Assembly: GCF_028657905.1 (NCBI RefSeq)
Contig: NZ_CP117782.1
Location: 1,302,001 to 1,366,000 of the forward strand
Reading direction: 5' to 3'
Origin: Burkholderia sp. FERM BP-3421
GTDB lineage: Bacteria > Pseudomonadota > Gammaproteobacteria > Burkholderiales > Burkholderiaceae
DNA: 64,000 nt
Under the pieces are notes generated by a model, which worked only from the letters and a program-made list of their open reading frames with translations, was not told the origin of the DNA and ran no database searches. Position numbers and translations under genes: made by a program. Of the stretch, positions 26,076-35,253 are shown in pieces (positions within the stretch are counted from its first letter, which is position 1; every line of letters begins with the position of its first letter).

Positions 26076-27998
26076 TCATGACGACTTGCGCACGCGCAGG
26101 TACCAATCGCACAGGAGCCGCACCTGCTTCGGCGTATAGCCCTTCGCGACCATCCGGTTCACGAAATCCTCATGCTTGCGCTGTTCCTCGGCGGAACCCT
26201 TCGCGTTGAACGAGATGACGGGCAGCAGTTCCTCGGTGTTCGAGAACATCTTCTTCTCGATCACGACGCGCAGCTTCTCGTAGCTCACCCAGGCCGGGTT
26301 CTTGCCGCCGTTCGCCGCTCGCGCGCGCAACACGAAATTCACGATCTCGTTGCGGAAGTCCTTCGGGTTGCTGATGCCGGCCGGCTTCTCGATCTTCTCC
26401 AGCTCGGCGTTGAGCGACGCGCGGTCGAAGCTCTCGCCCGTGTCGTGGTCGCGGAACTCCTGATCCTGAATCCAGAAATCCGCGTACGTCACGTAGCGAT
26501 CGAAGATGTTCTGCCCGTATTCCGAGTACGACTCGAGATACGCCGTCTGGATCTCCTTGCCGATGAACTCCGCGTAGCGCGAGGCGAGCACGTCCTTCAC
26601 GAACGACAGATACTTCTGCTCGGTTTCCGGCGGGAACTGCTCGCGCTCGATCTGCTGCTCGAGCACGTACATCAGGTGCACCGGATTCGCCGCGACCTCG
26701 GTCGAGTCGAAGTTGAACACACGCGACATGATCTTGAACGCGAAGCGCGTCGAGATGCCGGTCATCCCTTCGTCGACGCCCGCGAAGTCGCGATACTCCT
26801 GATACGACTTCGCCTTCGGATCGGTGTCCTTGAGATTCTCGCCGTCATAAACCTGCATCTTCGAGAACAGGCTCGAATTCTCCGGCTCGTGCAGGCGCGT
26901 GAGCACCGAGAACTGCGCCATCATCTTGAGCGTGCCCGGCGCGCACACGGCTTCCGCGAGCGACGAGTTGCGGATCAGCTTCTCGTAGATGCGGATCTCC
27001 TCCGACGAGCGCAGGCAGTACGGCACCTTGACGACGAAGATCCGGTCGAGCAGCGCCTCGTTGTTGCGATTGTTGCGGAACGCCTTCCATTCCGACTCGT
27101 TCGAGTGCGCGAGGATGATGCCGTCGAACGGGATCGCGCCGAACCCCTCGGTGCCCTTGAAGTTGCCTTCCTGGGTCGCGGTCAGCAACGGGTGCAGCAC
27201 CTTGATCGGCGCCTTGAACATTTCGACGAACTCGAGCAGCCCCTGGTTCGCGAGACACAGGCCGCCCGAATAGCTGTACGCGTCGGCGTCGTCCTGCGCG
27301 TACTGTTCGAGCTTGCGGATGTCGACCTTGCCGACGAGTGACGAGATGTCCTGATTGTTCTCGTCGCCCGGCTCGGTCTTCGCGATGCCGATCTGCCGCA
27401 GGATCGACGGGTAGCGGCGCACGACGCTGAAGCGCCGGATGTCGCCGTTGTATTCGTGCAGGCGCTTCACGGCCCACGGACTCAGGATGCTCTTCAGATA
27501 GCGGCGCGGGATGCCGTACTGTTCCTCGAGGATCGGGCCGTCTTCGTCGTAGTCGAAGAGGCCGAGCGGCGATTCGTTGACGGGCGAGCCCTTCAGCGAA
27601 TAGAACGGCACGCGCTCCATCAGTTGCTTGAGGCGCTCGGCGATCGACGACTTGCCGCCGCCCACCGGCCCCAACAGATACAGGATCTGCTTCTTTTCCT
27701 CGAGCCCCTGTGCGGCATGCCGGAAGTAGGCGACGACCTGCTCGATCACCTCCTCCATGCCGTAGAACTCCCGGAACGCGGGATAGACCTTGATGACCTT
27801 GTTCGCAAAGATGCGCGACAAGCGCGGATCGTTGCGGGTATCGACCTGCTCGGGTTCCCCGATCGCCTCCAGCATGCGTTCGCCCGCAGTGGCGTACGCT
27901 GATGGATCGTTTTTGCAGAGCGCGAGATACTCCTCCAGCGAGAGCTCTTCCTCTCGCGTTTTCTCGAAGCGGTTCGCGAAGCTGCTGTAAATATCCAT
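26076..27998 (-). CDS. prkA: PrkA-type serine protein kinase / AAA+ protein (YeaG)
   Basis: A 640-residue protein of the PrkA family: an AAA+ type ATPase core with Walker A GPVGGGKS at residues 110-117, followed by a C-terminal kinase-like domain. ATG 27998 is chosen because AGGAGGT lies immediately upstream; the frame extends 16 codons further without support. In enterobacteria YeaG acts in nitrogen and stationary-phase stress. Here it is first in an operon with yeaH and spoVR. Confidence 0.94.
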   Translation of the reverse strand: MDIYSSFANRFEKTREEELSLEEYLALCKNDPSAYATAGERMLEAIGEPEQVDTRNDPRLSRIFANKVIKVYPAFREFYGMEEVIEQVVAYFRHAAQGLEEKKQILYLLGPVGGGKSSIAERLKQLMERVPFYSLKGSPVNESPLGLFDYDEDGPILEEQYGIPRRYLKSILSPWAVKRLHEYNGDIRRFSVVRRYPSILRQIGIAKTEPGDENNQDISSLVGKVDIRKLEQYAQDDADAYSYSGGLCLANQGLLEFVEMFKAPIKVLHPLLTATQEGNFKGTEGFGAIPFDGIILAHSNESEWKAFRNNRNNEALLDRIFVVKVPYCLRSSEEIRIYEKLIRNSSLAEAVCAPGTLKMMAQFSVLTRLHEPENSSLFSKMQVYDGENLKDTDPKAKSYQEYRDFAGVDEGMTGISTRFAFKIMSRVFNFDSTEVAANPVHLMYVLEQQIEREQFPPETEQKYLSFVKDVLASRYAEFIGKEIQTAYLESYSEYGQNIFDRYVTYADFWIQDQEFRDHDTGESFDRASLNAELEKIEKPAGISNPKDFRNEIVNFVLRARAANGGKNPAWVSYEKLRVVIEKKMFSNTEELLPVISFNAKGSAEEQRKHEDFVNRMVAKGYTPKQVRLLCDWYLRVRKSS

Positions 27999-28046
27999 GC
28001 TACCTCCTCGCCTGAGTCCGAAGACGTTCTTGCTCACTAAGATCAC

Positions 28047-28436
28047 GTAGAAGCAGGACCGTTCGATTTCATCCTAAACCTATTTGGTTTTTTTTTCACG
28101 AAGAACCTCGGTGTCTTGCGTGTTGCGGGAAACGTGTCTTGGAAAGCAATTTTTGCTGCCCTACAATCTTCATCCCGACACACGTCGATCCATGCGCCGC
28201 GACGCCGATCCGCTCTCTTCGGGCATCGAATCGTCTCTTCCATTGGATGCCCGCGACACGCAAACCACCGCCCCCTGCCTCCCTATACGCGCGACGCGTC
28301 GCTCGCGACGACAGAGAAAACCCGACGTTACAATTTTTCGGCGCACAGCCCTTACGGAGATACCCGCCCCGCGCGACGTCAATCCCGCGCCGACAGCGTG
28401 GGTTGATGCGCGTCATGTCCGCGCGCCGCTTCGCAT
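28047..28436. other. Intergenic region upstream of prkA
   Basis: Gene-free. The 110 bp next to prkA are AT-rich, including a run of nine T residues near 28088-28096, and must carry the operon promoter. No sigma-54 or sigma-70 element fits well enough to be assigned. Confidence 0.4.
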
Positions 28437-28481
28437 GCATCAAGCAAAACGCCCGCTTGAAGCGGGCGTTTTGCTTGATGC
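28437..28481. terminator. 45-bp perfect palindrome, terminator of the chemoreceptor gene
   Basis: The arms 28437-28458 and 28460-28481 are perfectly complementary over 22 bp around a single central base. The inner part AACGCCCGCTT/AAGCGGGCGTT with flanking A and T tracts is a standard bidirectional intrinsic terminator. It starts 38 bp after the chemoreceptor stop. Confidence 0.8.
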
Positions 28482-28518
28482 GGTCCATCCGAATTGGGGT
28501 GGATTCACGCGCGTGCGC

Positions 28519-30264
28519 TCAGAACGTCTCCCAATCGTCGCTGCCTGCCGCCACCGCGCGCGGCGCGGGTTCGGGCGCCGTCGCGCGCGGCGCGCGCTCG
28601 ACGGCCGGCGCGGGTGCGCGGGGCGCGACAGCCGCGGGAGCGGGCGCCGGCGACGGCGCGACCCGCACCGCGTGCGCGCGGCTCGCCGTCGACACGACGG
28701 CGTCGGCCTGACGGCGCAGCGCGGCGTCGTCGATCTGGAACACGGCGACCGTCGCGCGCAGGCGGCCCGCCTGCTCCTCGAGCGACTGCGCGGCGGCGGC
28801 GGCTTCCTCGACCAGCGCCGCGTTCTGCTGCGTCACTTCGTCCATCTGCGTGACCGCGCGTGCAACCTGGTCGATCCCGGTGCTCTGTTCCTCGGACGCA
28901 GCCGCGATCTCGCCCATGATGTCCGTCACGCGCTGCACCGCGCCGATCACGTCGCTCATCGTGCGGCCCGCCTCGTCGACGAGCGCCGAGCCGCTGCGCA
29001 CGCGCTCGACCGAGGTGTCGATCAATTCCTTGATCTCCTTCGCGGCGGCCGACGAACGCTGCGCGAGGCTGCGCACCTCGCCCGCCACCACCGCGAAGCC
29101 GCGCCCTTCCTCGCCGGCGCGCGCGGCCTCGACGGCCGCATTCAGCGCGAGAATGTTGGTCTGGAACGCGATGCCCTCGATGATCGCGATGATGTCCGCG
29201 ATCTTGGCCGAGCTTTGGTTGATGTCGCCCATCGTGCCCACCACCTGCCCGACCACGACATTGCCCTTCTGCGCGATCTCCGATGCATTCGCGGCGAGCG
29301 CGCTCGCCTGGCGCGCGTTGTCAGCGTTCTGCTTCACGGTGCCCGTCAGCTGTTCCATGCTCGACGCCGTTTCCTGCAGCGCCGCCGCCTGCTCCTCGGT
29401 GCGCGACGACAGATCGATGTTGCCCGCCGCGATCTGCTTGGCCGCGGTCGCGATCGACTCGCTGCCGCCGCGCACCTCGGCAACCGTCTCGACGAGCCCC
29501 GTCTGCATCTTCGCGAGCCCTTCGAGCAGCAAGCCCATCTCGTCGCGCCGCGTCACGACGATCCGGCGGCGCAGTTCGCCCGCCGCGATCGCGTCGAAGT
29601 GTGCGAGCGCGTCGGTCAGCGGACGCGAGATCGCCTGGCGCAGCGTGACATACGACAGGAAAGCGGCCACGAGGCCCGCGATGAGCGAGGCGAAGGTCAC
29701 GATGCGGGTCACGTCGAACACGCTCTGCGCGTGCTCGAAGCCCTGCTTCGCCTGGGTGAACTGGTAATCGCGCAGCGCCTGGCCCGCAACCGCGAAGTCG
29801 TTGAACACGACCTGCATCTGCTTGGCCTGTTCGACGATCCTGGCGCGGTCGTTCGAGAGCACCACCGGGCCGAACGCGTCGAACGACTGCTGGACCCGCT
29901 GCCGCTTCGCCGCCACGTCCTGCGCGAGACGGTCCTCGTCCTCGCCGCGCGGCAGGTCGAGATACTTCTTCCACCACATGTCGGAGGTCGCCCGCATCTC
30001 GTGCGAACGGTCGAGGGTCGCCTGCACGTCGGGCTCGCCCGCCATCAGCGCGGCGCGGTCGAGCGTAAGCCGCTCGCGCGCGGCGAACAGCTCGGCGGCC
30101 GCGACGTTGACCGCGCTCGGCATCTGGTTGGTGAACGTCTCGCGGTTGGCGTCGTTGGCCCGGCTCATCCCGATCAGCCCCAGTGCGCCGATCACGCACA
30201 GGAGGACCGAGAGAAACAGCATGGTGACGCCGATTCGTGCCCTGATCGTCAGGTTCTTCAGCAT
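28519..30264 (-). CDS. Methyl-accepting chemotaxis protein, Tar-like, with C-terminal WETF
   Basis: A 581-residue chemoreceptor. Membrane helices lie near residues 10-33 and 185-207, enclosing a four-helix-bundle (TarH-type) ligand domain; a HAMP domain follows (residues 208-262), then the signalling bundle with the hairpin tip EGIAFQTNILALNAAVEAARAGE. A Pro/Ala-rich linker of about 45 residues leads to the C-terminal DDWETF, matching the NWETF-type docking peptide for CheR/CheB. ATG 30264 has AGGGA 6 bases ahead. The ligand is unknown. Confidence 0.93.
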   Translation of the reverse strand: MLKNLTIRARIGVTMLFLSVLLCVIGALGLIGMSRANDANRETFTNQMPSAVNVAAAELFAARERLTLDRAALMAGEPDVQATLDRSHEMRATSDMWWKKYLDLPRGEDEDRLAQDVAAKRQRVQQSFDAFGPVVLSNDRARIVEQAKQMQVVFNDFAVAGQALRDYQFTQAKQGFEHAQSVFDVTRIVTFASLIAGLVAAFLSYVTLRQAISRPLTDALAHFDAIAAGELRRRIVVTRRDEMGLLLEGLAKMQTGLVETVAEVRGGSESIATAAKQIAAGNIDLSSRTEEQAAALQETASSMEQLTGTVKQNADNARQASALAANASEIAQKGNVVVGQVVGTMGDINQSSAKIADIIAIIEGIAFQTNILALNAAVEAARAGEEGRGFAVVAGEVRSLAQRSSAAAKEIKELIDTSVERVRSGSALVDEAGRTMSDVIGAVQRVTDIMGEIAAASEEQSTGIDQVARAVTQMDEVTQQNAALVEEAAAAAQSLEEQAGRLRATVAVFQIDDAALRRQADAVVSTASRAHAVRVAPSPAPAPAAVAPRAPAPAVERAPRATAPEPAPRAVAAGSDDWETF

Positions 30265-30422
30265 ATCGTTCCCTGTCACGCTTCATGTAAACAAGACCGA
30301 AACAGGTGCGATTTCTCACCTTTTCGGGAGAAGCAAACGCTTCACTAGTTGCGTTTACGGCGCGAAACAAGAAGACTTAATGCGATTTTTATCCTATGAC
30401 GAATAAAACAATCCATCGGTGC

Positions 30423-30455
30423 GCAATTCGAAACAATAAATAGCTGTCGAATTGC
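30423..30455. other. Inverted repeat downstream of rbsK
   Basis: GCAATTCGA (30423-30431) and its reverse complement (30447-30455) enclose 15 AT-rich bases, 27 bp after the rbsK stop. It may be a weak terminator for rbsK or a site for the chemoreceptor promoter region. Confidence 0.35.
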
Positions 30456-30481
30456 TTTCAAAGCGTCGCCGAGGGAAGCGC

Positions 30482-31429
30482 TCAGGCGTCGAGTTCGGCG
30501 CGTGTCGGGATCGACGGCTGCGCGCCCGCACGCGTGACCGACAGCGCGGCCGCGCGCTGCGCGAAACGGATCGCGCCGTCCGGGGCATCGCCCGCCGCGA
30601 GCCGGGCGGCCAGGCCGCCGATGAAGGTGTCGCCCGCCGCGGTCGTGTCGACCGGGGTCACGCGCGGCGCGGCGTAATGCTGCGCGCCGCCGTCGGCGAG
30701 GAGCGCGAACGCGCCCTGGCCGCCCAGCGTGATCAGCACGTTGCGCGCGCCCGCCGCCTGCAGCGCGCGCGCGGCCGCCTCCGCCTCGGCGGGGTCGCGC
30801 ACCGGCAGGCCCGTCAGCGCGGCAGCCTCGACCTCGTTCGGGATCAGGTAGTCGACGAGCGGCAGCCAGTCGGCCGGCAGCGGCCCGACGGCGGGCGCCG
30901 GATTCAGCACGACCGTCTTGCCGTGACGCCGGCCCGCCTCGAGCGCGGCCTTCACCGTGTCGACCGGCGTTTCCAGCTGGCAGATCACCACGTCGGCGGC
31001 GGCGAACGCGGCGTCGTGCCGGGCGATCGCGTCGGGCGTGACCTCGCCGTTGCCGCCCGCGACGATCACGATCGTGTTCTGGCTCGCGTCGTCGACGACG
31101 ATCAGCGCGACGCCCGTCGAGGCGGTCGTCGTGGTCGCGAGCGCGGCGCAGTCGATGCGCTCCGCTTCCAGCCCGGCGCGCAGCGCGGCGCCGTGGTCGT
31201 CCGCGCCGACGCAGCCGAGCATCGCGACGCGCGCGCCGAGGCGCGCGGCCGCGACGGCCTGGTTGCCGCCCTTGCCGCCCGCCGCCTGCGCGAAGGTGCG
31301 CCCCGCGAGCGTCTCGCCCGGCTGCGGCAGCCGCGGCGAACGCACCACGAGGTCCATGTTGAGACTGCCTACGACCAGCACCTGCCCGGCGTCGCCCGAC
31401 GCCGCATCATTCTTCTTCACTTCAGTCAT
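30482..31429 (-). CDS. rbsK: Ribokinase
   Basis: A 315-residue PfkB-family kinase that makes ribose 5-phosphate. Signature 1 is the Gly-rich AAGGKGGNQAVAAARLGA near residue 50. Signature 2 is DTTAAGDTFIGGLAARL with the catalytic Asp of GAGD-type (here AAGD). The substrate motif GSLNMDLVV is at residues 21-29. Its ATG overlaps the stop of the LacI-family regulator by four bases, so it is translated from the same message. Confidence 0.93.
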   Translation of the reverse strand: MTEVKKNDAASGDAGQVLVVGSLNMDLVVRSPRLPQPGETLAGRTFAQAAGGKGGNQAVAAARLGARVAMLGCVGADDHGAALRAGLEAERIDCAALATTTTASTGVALIVVDDASQNTIVIVAGGNGEVTPDAIARHDAAFAAADVVICQLETPVDTVKAALEAGRRHGKTVVLNPAPAVGPLPADWLPLVDYLIPNEVEAAALTGLPVRDPAEAEAAARALQAAGARNVLITLGGQGAFALLADGGAQHYAAPRVTPVDTTAAGDTFIGGLAARLAAGDAPDGAIRFAQRAAALSVTRAGAQPSIPTRAELDA

Positions 31430-32457
31430 GCACCATATCCGGACCCCGCCGGCTCCACATACACCGCGGTCGATTCCCGCAATACCAGTCGCGGCGACAC
31501 CACGCGCCGCCGCTTCGGTCCCGTCGTCGCGCCGCCGCTGATCCGTTCGATCAGCGTCTGCGCGGCCATTTCTCCCAGCGCCCGCACCGACTGGCCCACC
31601 GTCGACAGCGCCGGGTACGTATAACGCGACAGCTCGATGTCATCGAAGCCGATGATCGAGCAGTCGGCGGGCACGCGGATGCCGCGTTCCGCCGCCGCGC
31701 GCAGCGCGCCGATCCCCATCAGGTCGTTGCCCGCGAAGATTGCGCTCGGCCGGATCGAGTCGAACAGCCGCGCGGCCGCATGATAGCCGCCGACGCACGA
31801 AAAATCGCTTTCGGCGATCGCGCCCGGCACGATGTCGATGCCGCGCTCGGCCATCGCGCGGATGAAGCCGTGCACGCGCATCGCGCTCACCGCCGTCTCG
31901 ACCGGCCCCGTGATGCAGCCGATCTTCGCGTGGCCGAGTTCGAGCAGATGGCGCGTCGCGAGGTATGCGCCGCGTTCGTGGTCGATCTGCACGAGGTCGG
32001 CCGCGAGGCCCTCGATATTGCGGTCGACCACGACGAGCGGCTCGCGCGAGTCGGCCAGCGTCTCCGCCAGCACCGCGTCGTCGCCGGCCGAGGCGATGAT
32101 GAGCCCGTCGATGCGCTTTTCCTGCAGCACGCGCAGGTAGTTGCGCTGCTTCGCGGGATCGTCGTCGGAGTTGCAGAAGAACACGCAATAGCCGCTGATC
32201 GCGCACTGATCCTCGATGCCGCGCGCCAGCTCCGCGAAATACGGATTGGTGCTGTTCGGCACCACGAGGCCGATGGTCGCCGTCGCGCGCGCCTTCAGCG
32301 AGCGCGCCACGGCCGACGGCACGTAGTTGAGCTGGCGGATCGCCCGCTCGACTTTCGCCCGTACGTCGGCCGACACCGGCCGCGAGTTGTTCACCACGTG
32401 CGATACCGTGGTGAACGACACGCCGGCGATGGCCGCCACATCCTTGATCGTCGCCAT
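31426..32457 (-). CDS. rbsR: LacI-family repressor of the ribose operon
   Basis: A 343-residue LacI/GalR regulator. The helix-turn-helix and hinge are at residues 1-60 (TIKDVAAIAGVSFTTVSHVVNNSRPVS; SLKARATATIG) and the periplasmic-binding-protein-like sensor domain follows. It lies between rbsC and rbsK in the operon. A perfect LacI-type palindrome upstream of rbsB is the likely operator. Confidence 0.9.
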   Translation of the reverse strand: MATIKDVAAIAGVSFTTVSHVVNNSRPVSADVRAKVERAIRQLNYVPSAVARSLKARATATIGLVVPNSTNPYFAELARGIEDQCAISGYCVFFCNSDDDPAKQRNYLRVLQEKRIDGLIIASAGDDAVLAETLADSREPLVVVDRNIEGLAADLVQIDHERGAYLATRHLLELGHAKIGCITGPVETAVSAMRVHGFIRAMAERGIDIVPGAIAESDFSCVGGYHAAARLFDSIRPSAIFAGNDLMGIGALRAAAERGIRVPADCSIIGFDDIELSRYTYPALSTVGQSVRALGEMAAQTLIERISGGATTGPKRRRVVSPRLVLRESTAVYVEPAGSGYGA

Positions 32458-32493
32458 TCCCGTTTTCTCTCTGGTTTGTTGTTTTCCCGCGCG

Positions 32494-33510
32494 CTAGGTC
32501 CGGGCGCGCCGGCTGCGATAGGTGTCGAGCACCACCGCCACCACGATCACCGCGCCGGTGATGATGCGCTTGGTCGGCTCGTTCGCGCCGATCTGCGCGA
32601 GCCCCGCCGCCAGCACCGAGATGATCAACACGCCGAAGAACGTGCTGATCACCGAACCCCGCCCGCCCATCAGGCTCGTGCCGCCGATCACGACGGCGGC
32701 GATCACCTGCAGTTCGAGGCCCGCGCCCGCGTTCGGATCGGCGGCTTCGAGCCGCGAAATCTGAAAGAGCGCAGCCAGCCCCGCCAGCGCGCCCATCAGC
32801 GCAAACACGAGGATTTTATACGGGCGCGGGTTAACCCCGGCAAGTCTCACCGCTTCTTCGTTGGTACCGATACCGATCAGATAGCGTCCGAATACCGTGC
32901 GCGTCAGCACGAACTGCGCCGCGATCATCACCGCGACCGCGATCAGGAACGCCGGCGAGATGCCGAGCGCGATCGGATTCGAGAGGAAATCGAACGCGTC
33001 GCCGATGTAGGCGGTGCGCGAATTGGTGAGCTGGTACGCGAGGCCGCGCGCGGCTTCGAGCACGCCGAGCGAGACGATGAACGACGGAATCCGCCAGCCC
33101 ACCGTGATCGCGCCGGTCAGGGTGCCGGCGGCGGCCGCCGCCGCCATCCCGAGCAGCGCGGCGGGCAGCGGCCCCCATTGCCACTTGAGCGCGGCCACGC
33201 TCACGACCGACGCCGCGAGCGCGAGCACCGAGCCGACCGACAGGTCGATCCCCGCGATGATCAGGATGAAGGTCATGCCGACCGACATCACGACGAGATC
33301 GGGGATCTGGTTGGCGATCGTGCTGAAGGTGTCGTAGGTGAAGAAATGCGCGCTGAGCGTCGAGAACAGCGCGATCATCGCGACGAGCGCGCCGGCGAGG
33401 CCAAGGTAGTTGGACAGGCCGAGCCGCGCGCCGCTGCGGCGCGCGGCGGCCGGCTCGACGGACGGGGACGGGGCGCGGCCGTCGCGCCCAGAAACGGGTT
33501 GCTGGTTCAT
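32494..33510 (-). CDS. rbsC: Ribose ABC transporter permease
   Basis: A 338-residue BPD_transp_2 family permease with eight or more hydrophobic segments. The sugar permease signature is GIDLSVGSVLALAA and ARVNPRPYKILVF-like LAGVNPRPYKILVF, with AVVIGGTSLMGGRGSV near the end. The ATG at 33510 overlaps the rbsA stop by one base (TGATG), so the start is secure. Confidence 0.93.
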   Translation of the reverse strand: MNQQPVSGRDGRAPSPSVEPAAARRSGARLGLSNYLGLAGALVAMIALFSTLSAHFFTYDTFSTIANQIPDLVVMSVGMTFILIIAGIDLSVGSVLALAASVVSVAALKWQWGPLPAALLGMAAAAAAGTLTGAITVGWRIPSFIVSLGVLEAARGLAYQLTNSRTAYIGDAFDFLSNPIALGISPAFLIAVAVMIAAQFVLTRTVFGRYLIGIGTNEEAVRLAGVNPRPYKILVFALMGALAGLAALFQISRLEAADPNAGAGLELQVIAAVVIGGTSLMGGRGSVISTFFGVLIISVLAAGLAQIGANEPTKRIITGAVIVVAVVLDTYRSRRART

Positions 33511-35111
33511 CACGAATGTCCTGGGTGTGAAACGCCTGCGCGATCGGCAGGCCGGGAAGCGTCGAGGGCGTGCAATTGGGCGTCGCGACGGGCGTAGCCG
33601 GCGAACGCGGCGGCGAGCAGCGCGTCCTGCGTCCACGCATCGCGCTCGAACACCGCCTCCATGCGGCCCGCCGACATCACGCCGATCCGGTCGCAGATCA
33701 GCATCAGCTCGCGCAGGTCGCTCGACACCACGACGAGCGCGCGCCCCTCGCGCGCGAGCGCGCCCATCAGCGCATAGATGTCGAATTTCGCGCCGACGTC
33801 GATGCCGCGGGTCGGCTCGTCGAACAGCAGCACGGCCATGTCGCGCGCGAGCCAGCGGCCGATCACGACCTTCTGCTGGTTGCCGCCCGACAGTTCGCCG
33901 ACCGGCTGCGCCGCGCCGTGCGCGCGGATGCGCATCGCGTCGATCTGGCGCTGCGCGAGCGCGGCCTCGCGGCGCGCGTCGACGACCCCGCCGCGCGCCA
34001 CGCGCGTCAGCTGCCCGAGCGAGACGTTCGCGGTGATCGAATGCGGCAGCAGCAGGCCTTCGCCCTTGCGATCCTCGGTGATCAGCGCGATGCCCTGCCG
34101 CACCGCGTCCGCTGGCGAACCGATCCGGACGGGTTGCGGCGGCGCGCCGATCGACACGGTGCCGCGCTCGGCGCGGTCCGCGCCGAAGATCAGGCGCAGC
34201 AGTTCGGTGCGGCCCGCGCCGATCAGGCCGGAGATCCCGAAGATCTCGCCCGCGCGCACCTCGAACGACACGTCGCGCACCGCCTGGCCGCGCGTGAGCC
34301 CGTCGACCTTCAGGTACGGCGCGCCGATGCGGCGCTCGCCGAGGTCGATCCGTTCGCCGATCTCGCGGCCGACCATCAGCGCGACGAGCCGGTCGGTGGA
34401 CAGGTTGCCCATCCGGTCGACGTGCACGAGCCGGCCGTCGCGCAGCACCGCGACGCGCTCGGCGACCCGCGCCAGCTCCTCGAGGCGGTGCGAGATGTAG
34501 ACGAGCGCGACGCCGCGCGCCTTGAGCCGGTCGATCTGCTCGAACAGCAGCTCGACCTCGCGCGCGGTCAGCATCGCGGTCGGCTCGTCGAGAATCAGCA
34601 GGCGGCAGTCGCCGATCAGGTTGCGGGCGATCTCGACCATCTGCTGATGGCCGATGCCGAGCGCGCCGACCGGCGTGTCCGGATCGATCGCGTCGAGCCC
34701 GACCTGCGCCATCGCGGCGCGCGCGTCGTCGCGCAGGCGGCGCCGGTCGATCACGCCGAAGCGGCGCGGCAGGCGGTTCAGGAAGAGGTTTTCGGCGACG
34801 GTCAGCGTCGGCAGCAGGTTGAGCTCCTGCATCACCATGCGCACGCCGAGCGCCTCGGCCTGGGTCCGGCTCGCGGGGGCATAGGGCGCGCCCGCGAGCT
34901 GCATGGCGCCGGTGGTCGGCGTGACGAGCCCGCCGACGATCTTCGAGAGCGTGCTCTTGCCGGCGCCGTTCTCCCCCGTCAGCGCCAGCGCCTCGCCCGG
35001 GTAGAGCGACAGCGCGACGTCGGCCAGCACCGGCTCGACATAGGTCTTGCCGATCCCGGACACCGTCAGCACGGGGGTCGTGGAAGTTGAATCTGGTGCA
35101 GTCGAATCCAT
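33510..35111 (-). CDS. rbsA: Ribose ABC transporter ATP-binding protein (two nucleotide-binding domains)
   Basis: A 533-residue tandem ABC ATPase. The first domain has Walker A GENGAGKST near residue 46, LGIGHQQMVEIA in place of a canonical signature, and LLILDEPTA. The second domain has the degenerate Walker A GLIGAGRTEL, signature LSGGNQQKV and LLFDEPTRGIDVGAK. This asymmetry is normal for the RbsA/MglA/XylG family. ATG 35111 gives MDSTAPDSTSTTPVLTV with AGGATCG ahead. Confidence 0.93.
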   Translation of the reverse strand: MDSTAPDSTSTTPVLTVSGIGKTYVEPVLADVALSLYPGEALALTGENGAGKSTLSKIVGGLVTPTTGAMQLAGAPYAPASRTQAEALGVRMVMQELNLLPTLTVAENLFLNRLPRRFGVIDRRRLRDDARAAMAQVGLDAIDPDTPVGALGIGHQQMVEIARNLIGDCRLLILDEPTAMLTAREVELLFEQIDRLKARGVALVYISHRLEELARVAERVAVLRDGRLVHVDRMGNLSTDRLVALMVGREIGERIDLGERRIGAPYLKVDGLTRGQAVRDVSFEVRAGEIFGISGLIGAGRTELLRLIFGADRAERGTVSIGAPPQPVRIGSPADAVRQGIALITEDRKGEGLLLPHSITANVSLGQLTRVARGGVVDARREAALAQRQIDAMRIRAHGAAQPVGELSGGNQQKVVIGRWLARDMAVLLFDEPTRGIDVGAKFDIYALMGALAREGRALVVVSSDLRELMLICDRIGVMSAGRMEAVFERDAWTQDALLAAAFAGYARRDAQLHALDASRPADRAGVSHPGHS

Positions 35112-35253
35112 CGCGATCCTGTTGCGCGACCGCGCATGGCGGCGGACGCGTATCGATGCAAGGACGGGAAACGCGAGGCGGCCGTCGTGATGCTCACTGC
35201 GGATAACGGCCGCCGCGCGTCGATCTTGAGCGGCGCCGCCGCCCACGCCCCGC

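Noticed and set aside
28144..28163. Sigma-54-like sequence ahead of prkA on the minus strand (GGGCAG...TTGCT)
   Set aside because: The spacing between the GG and GC elements is 11 rather than 10 bases, and it lies about 150 bp from the start, so it was not called as a promoter.
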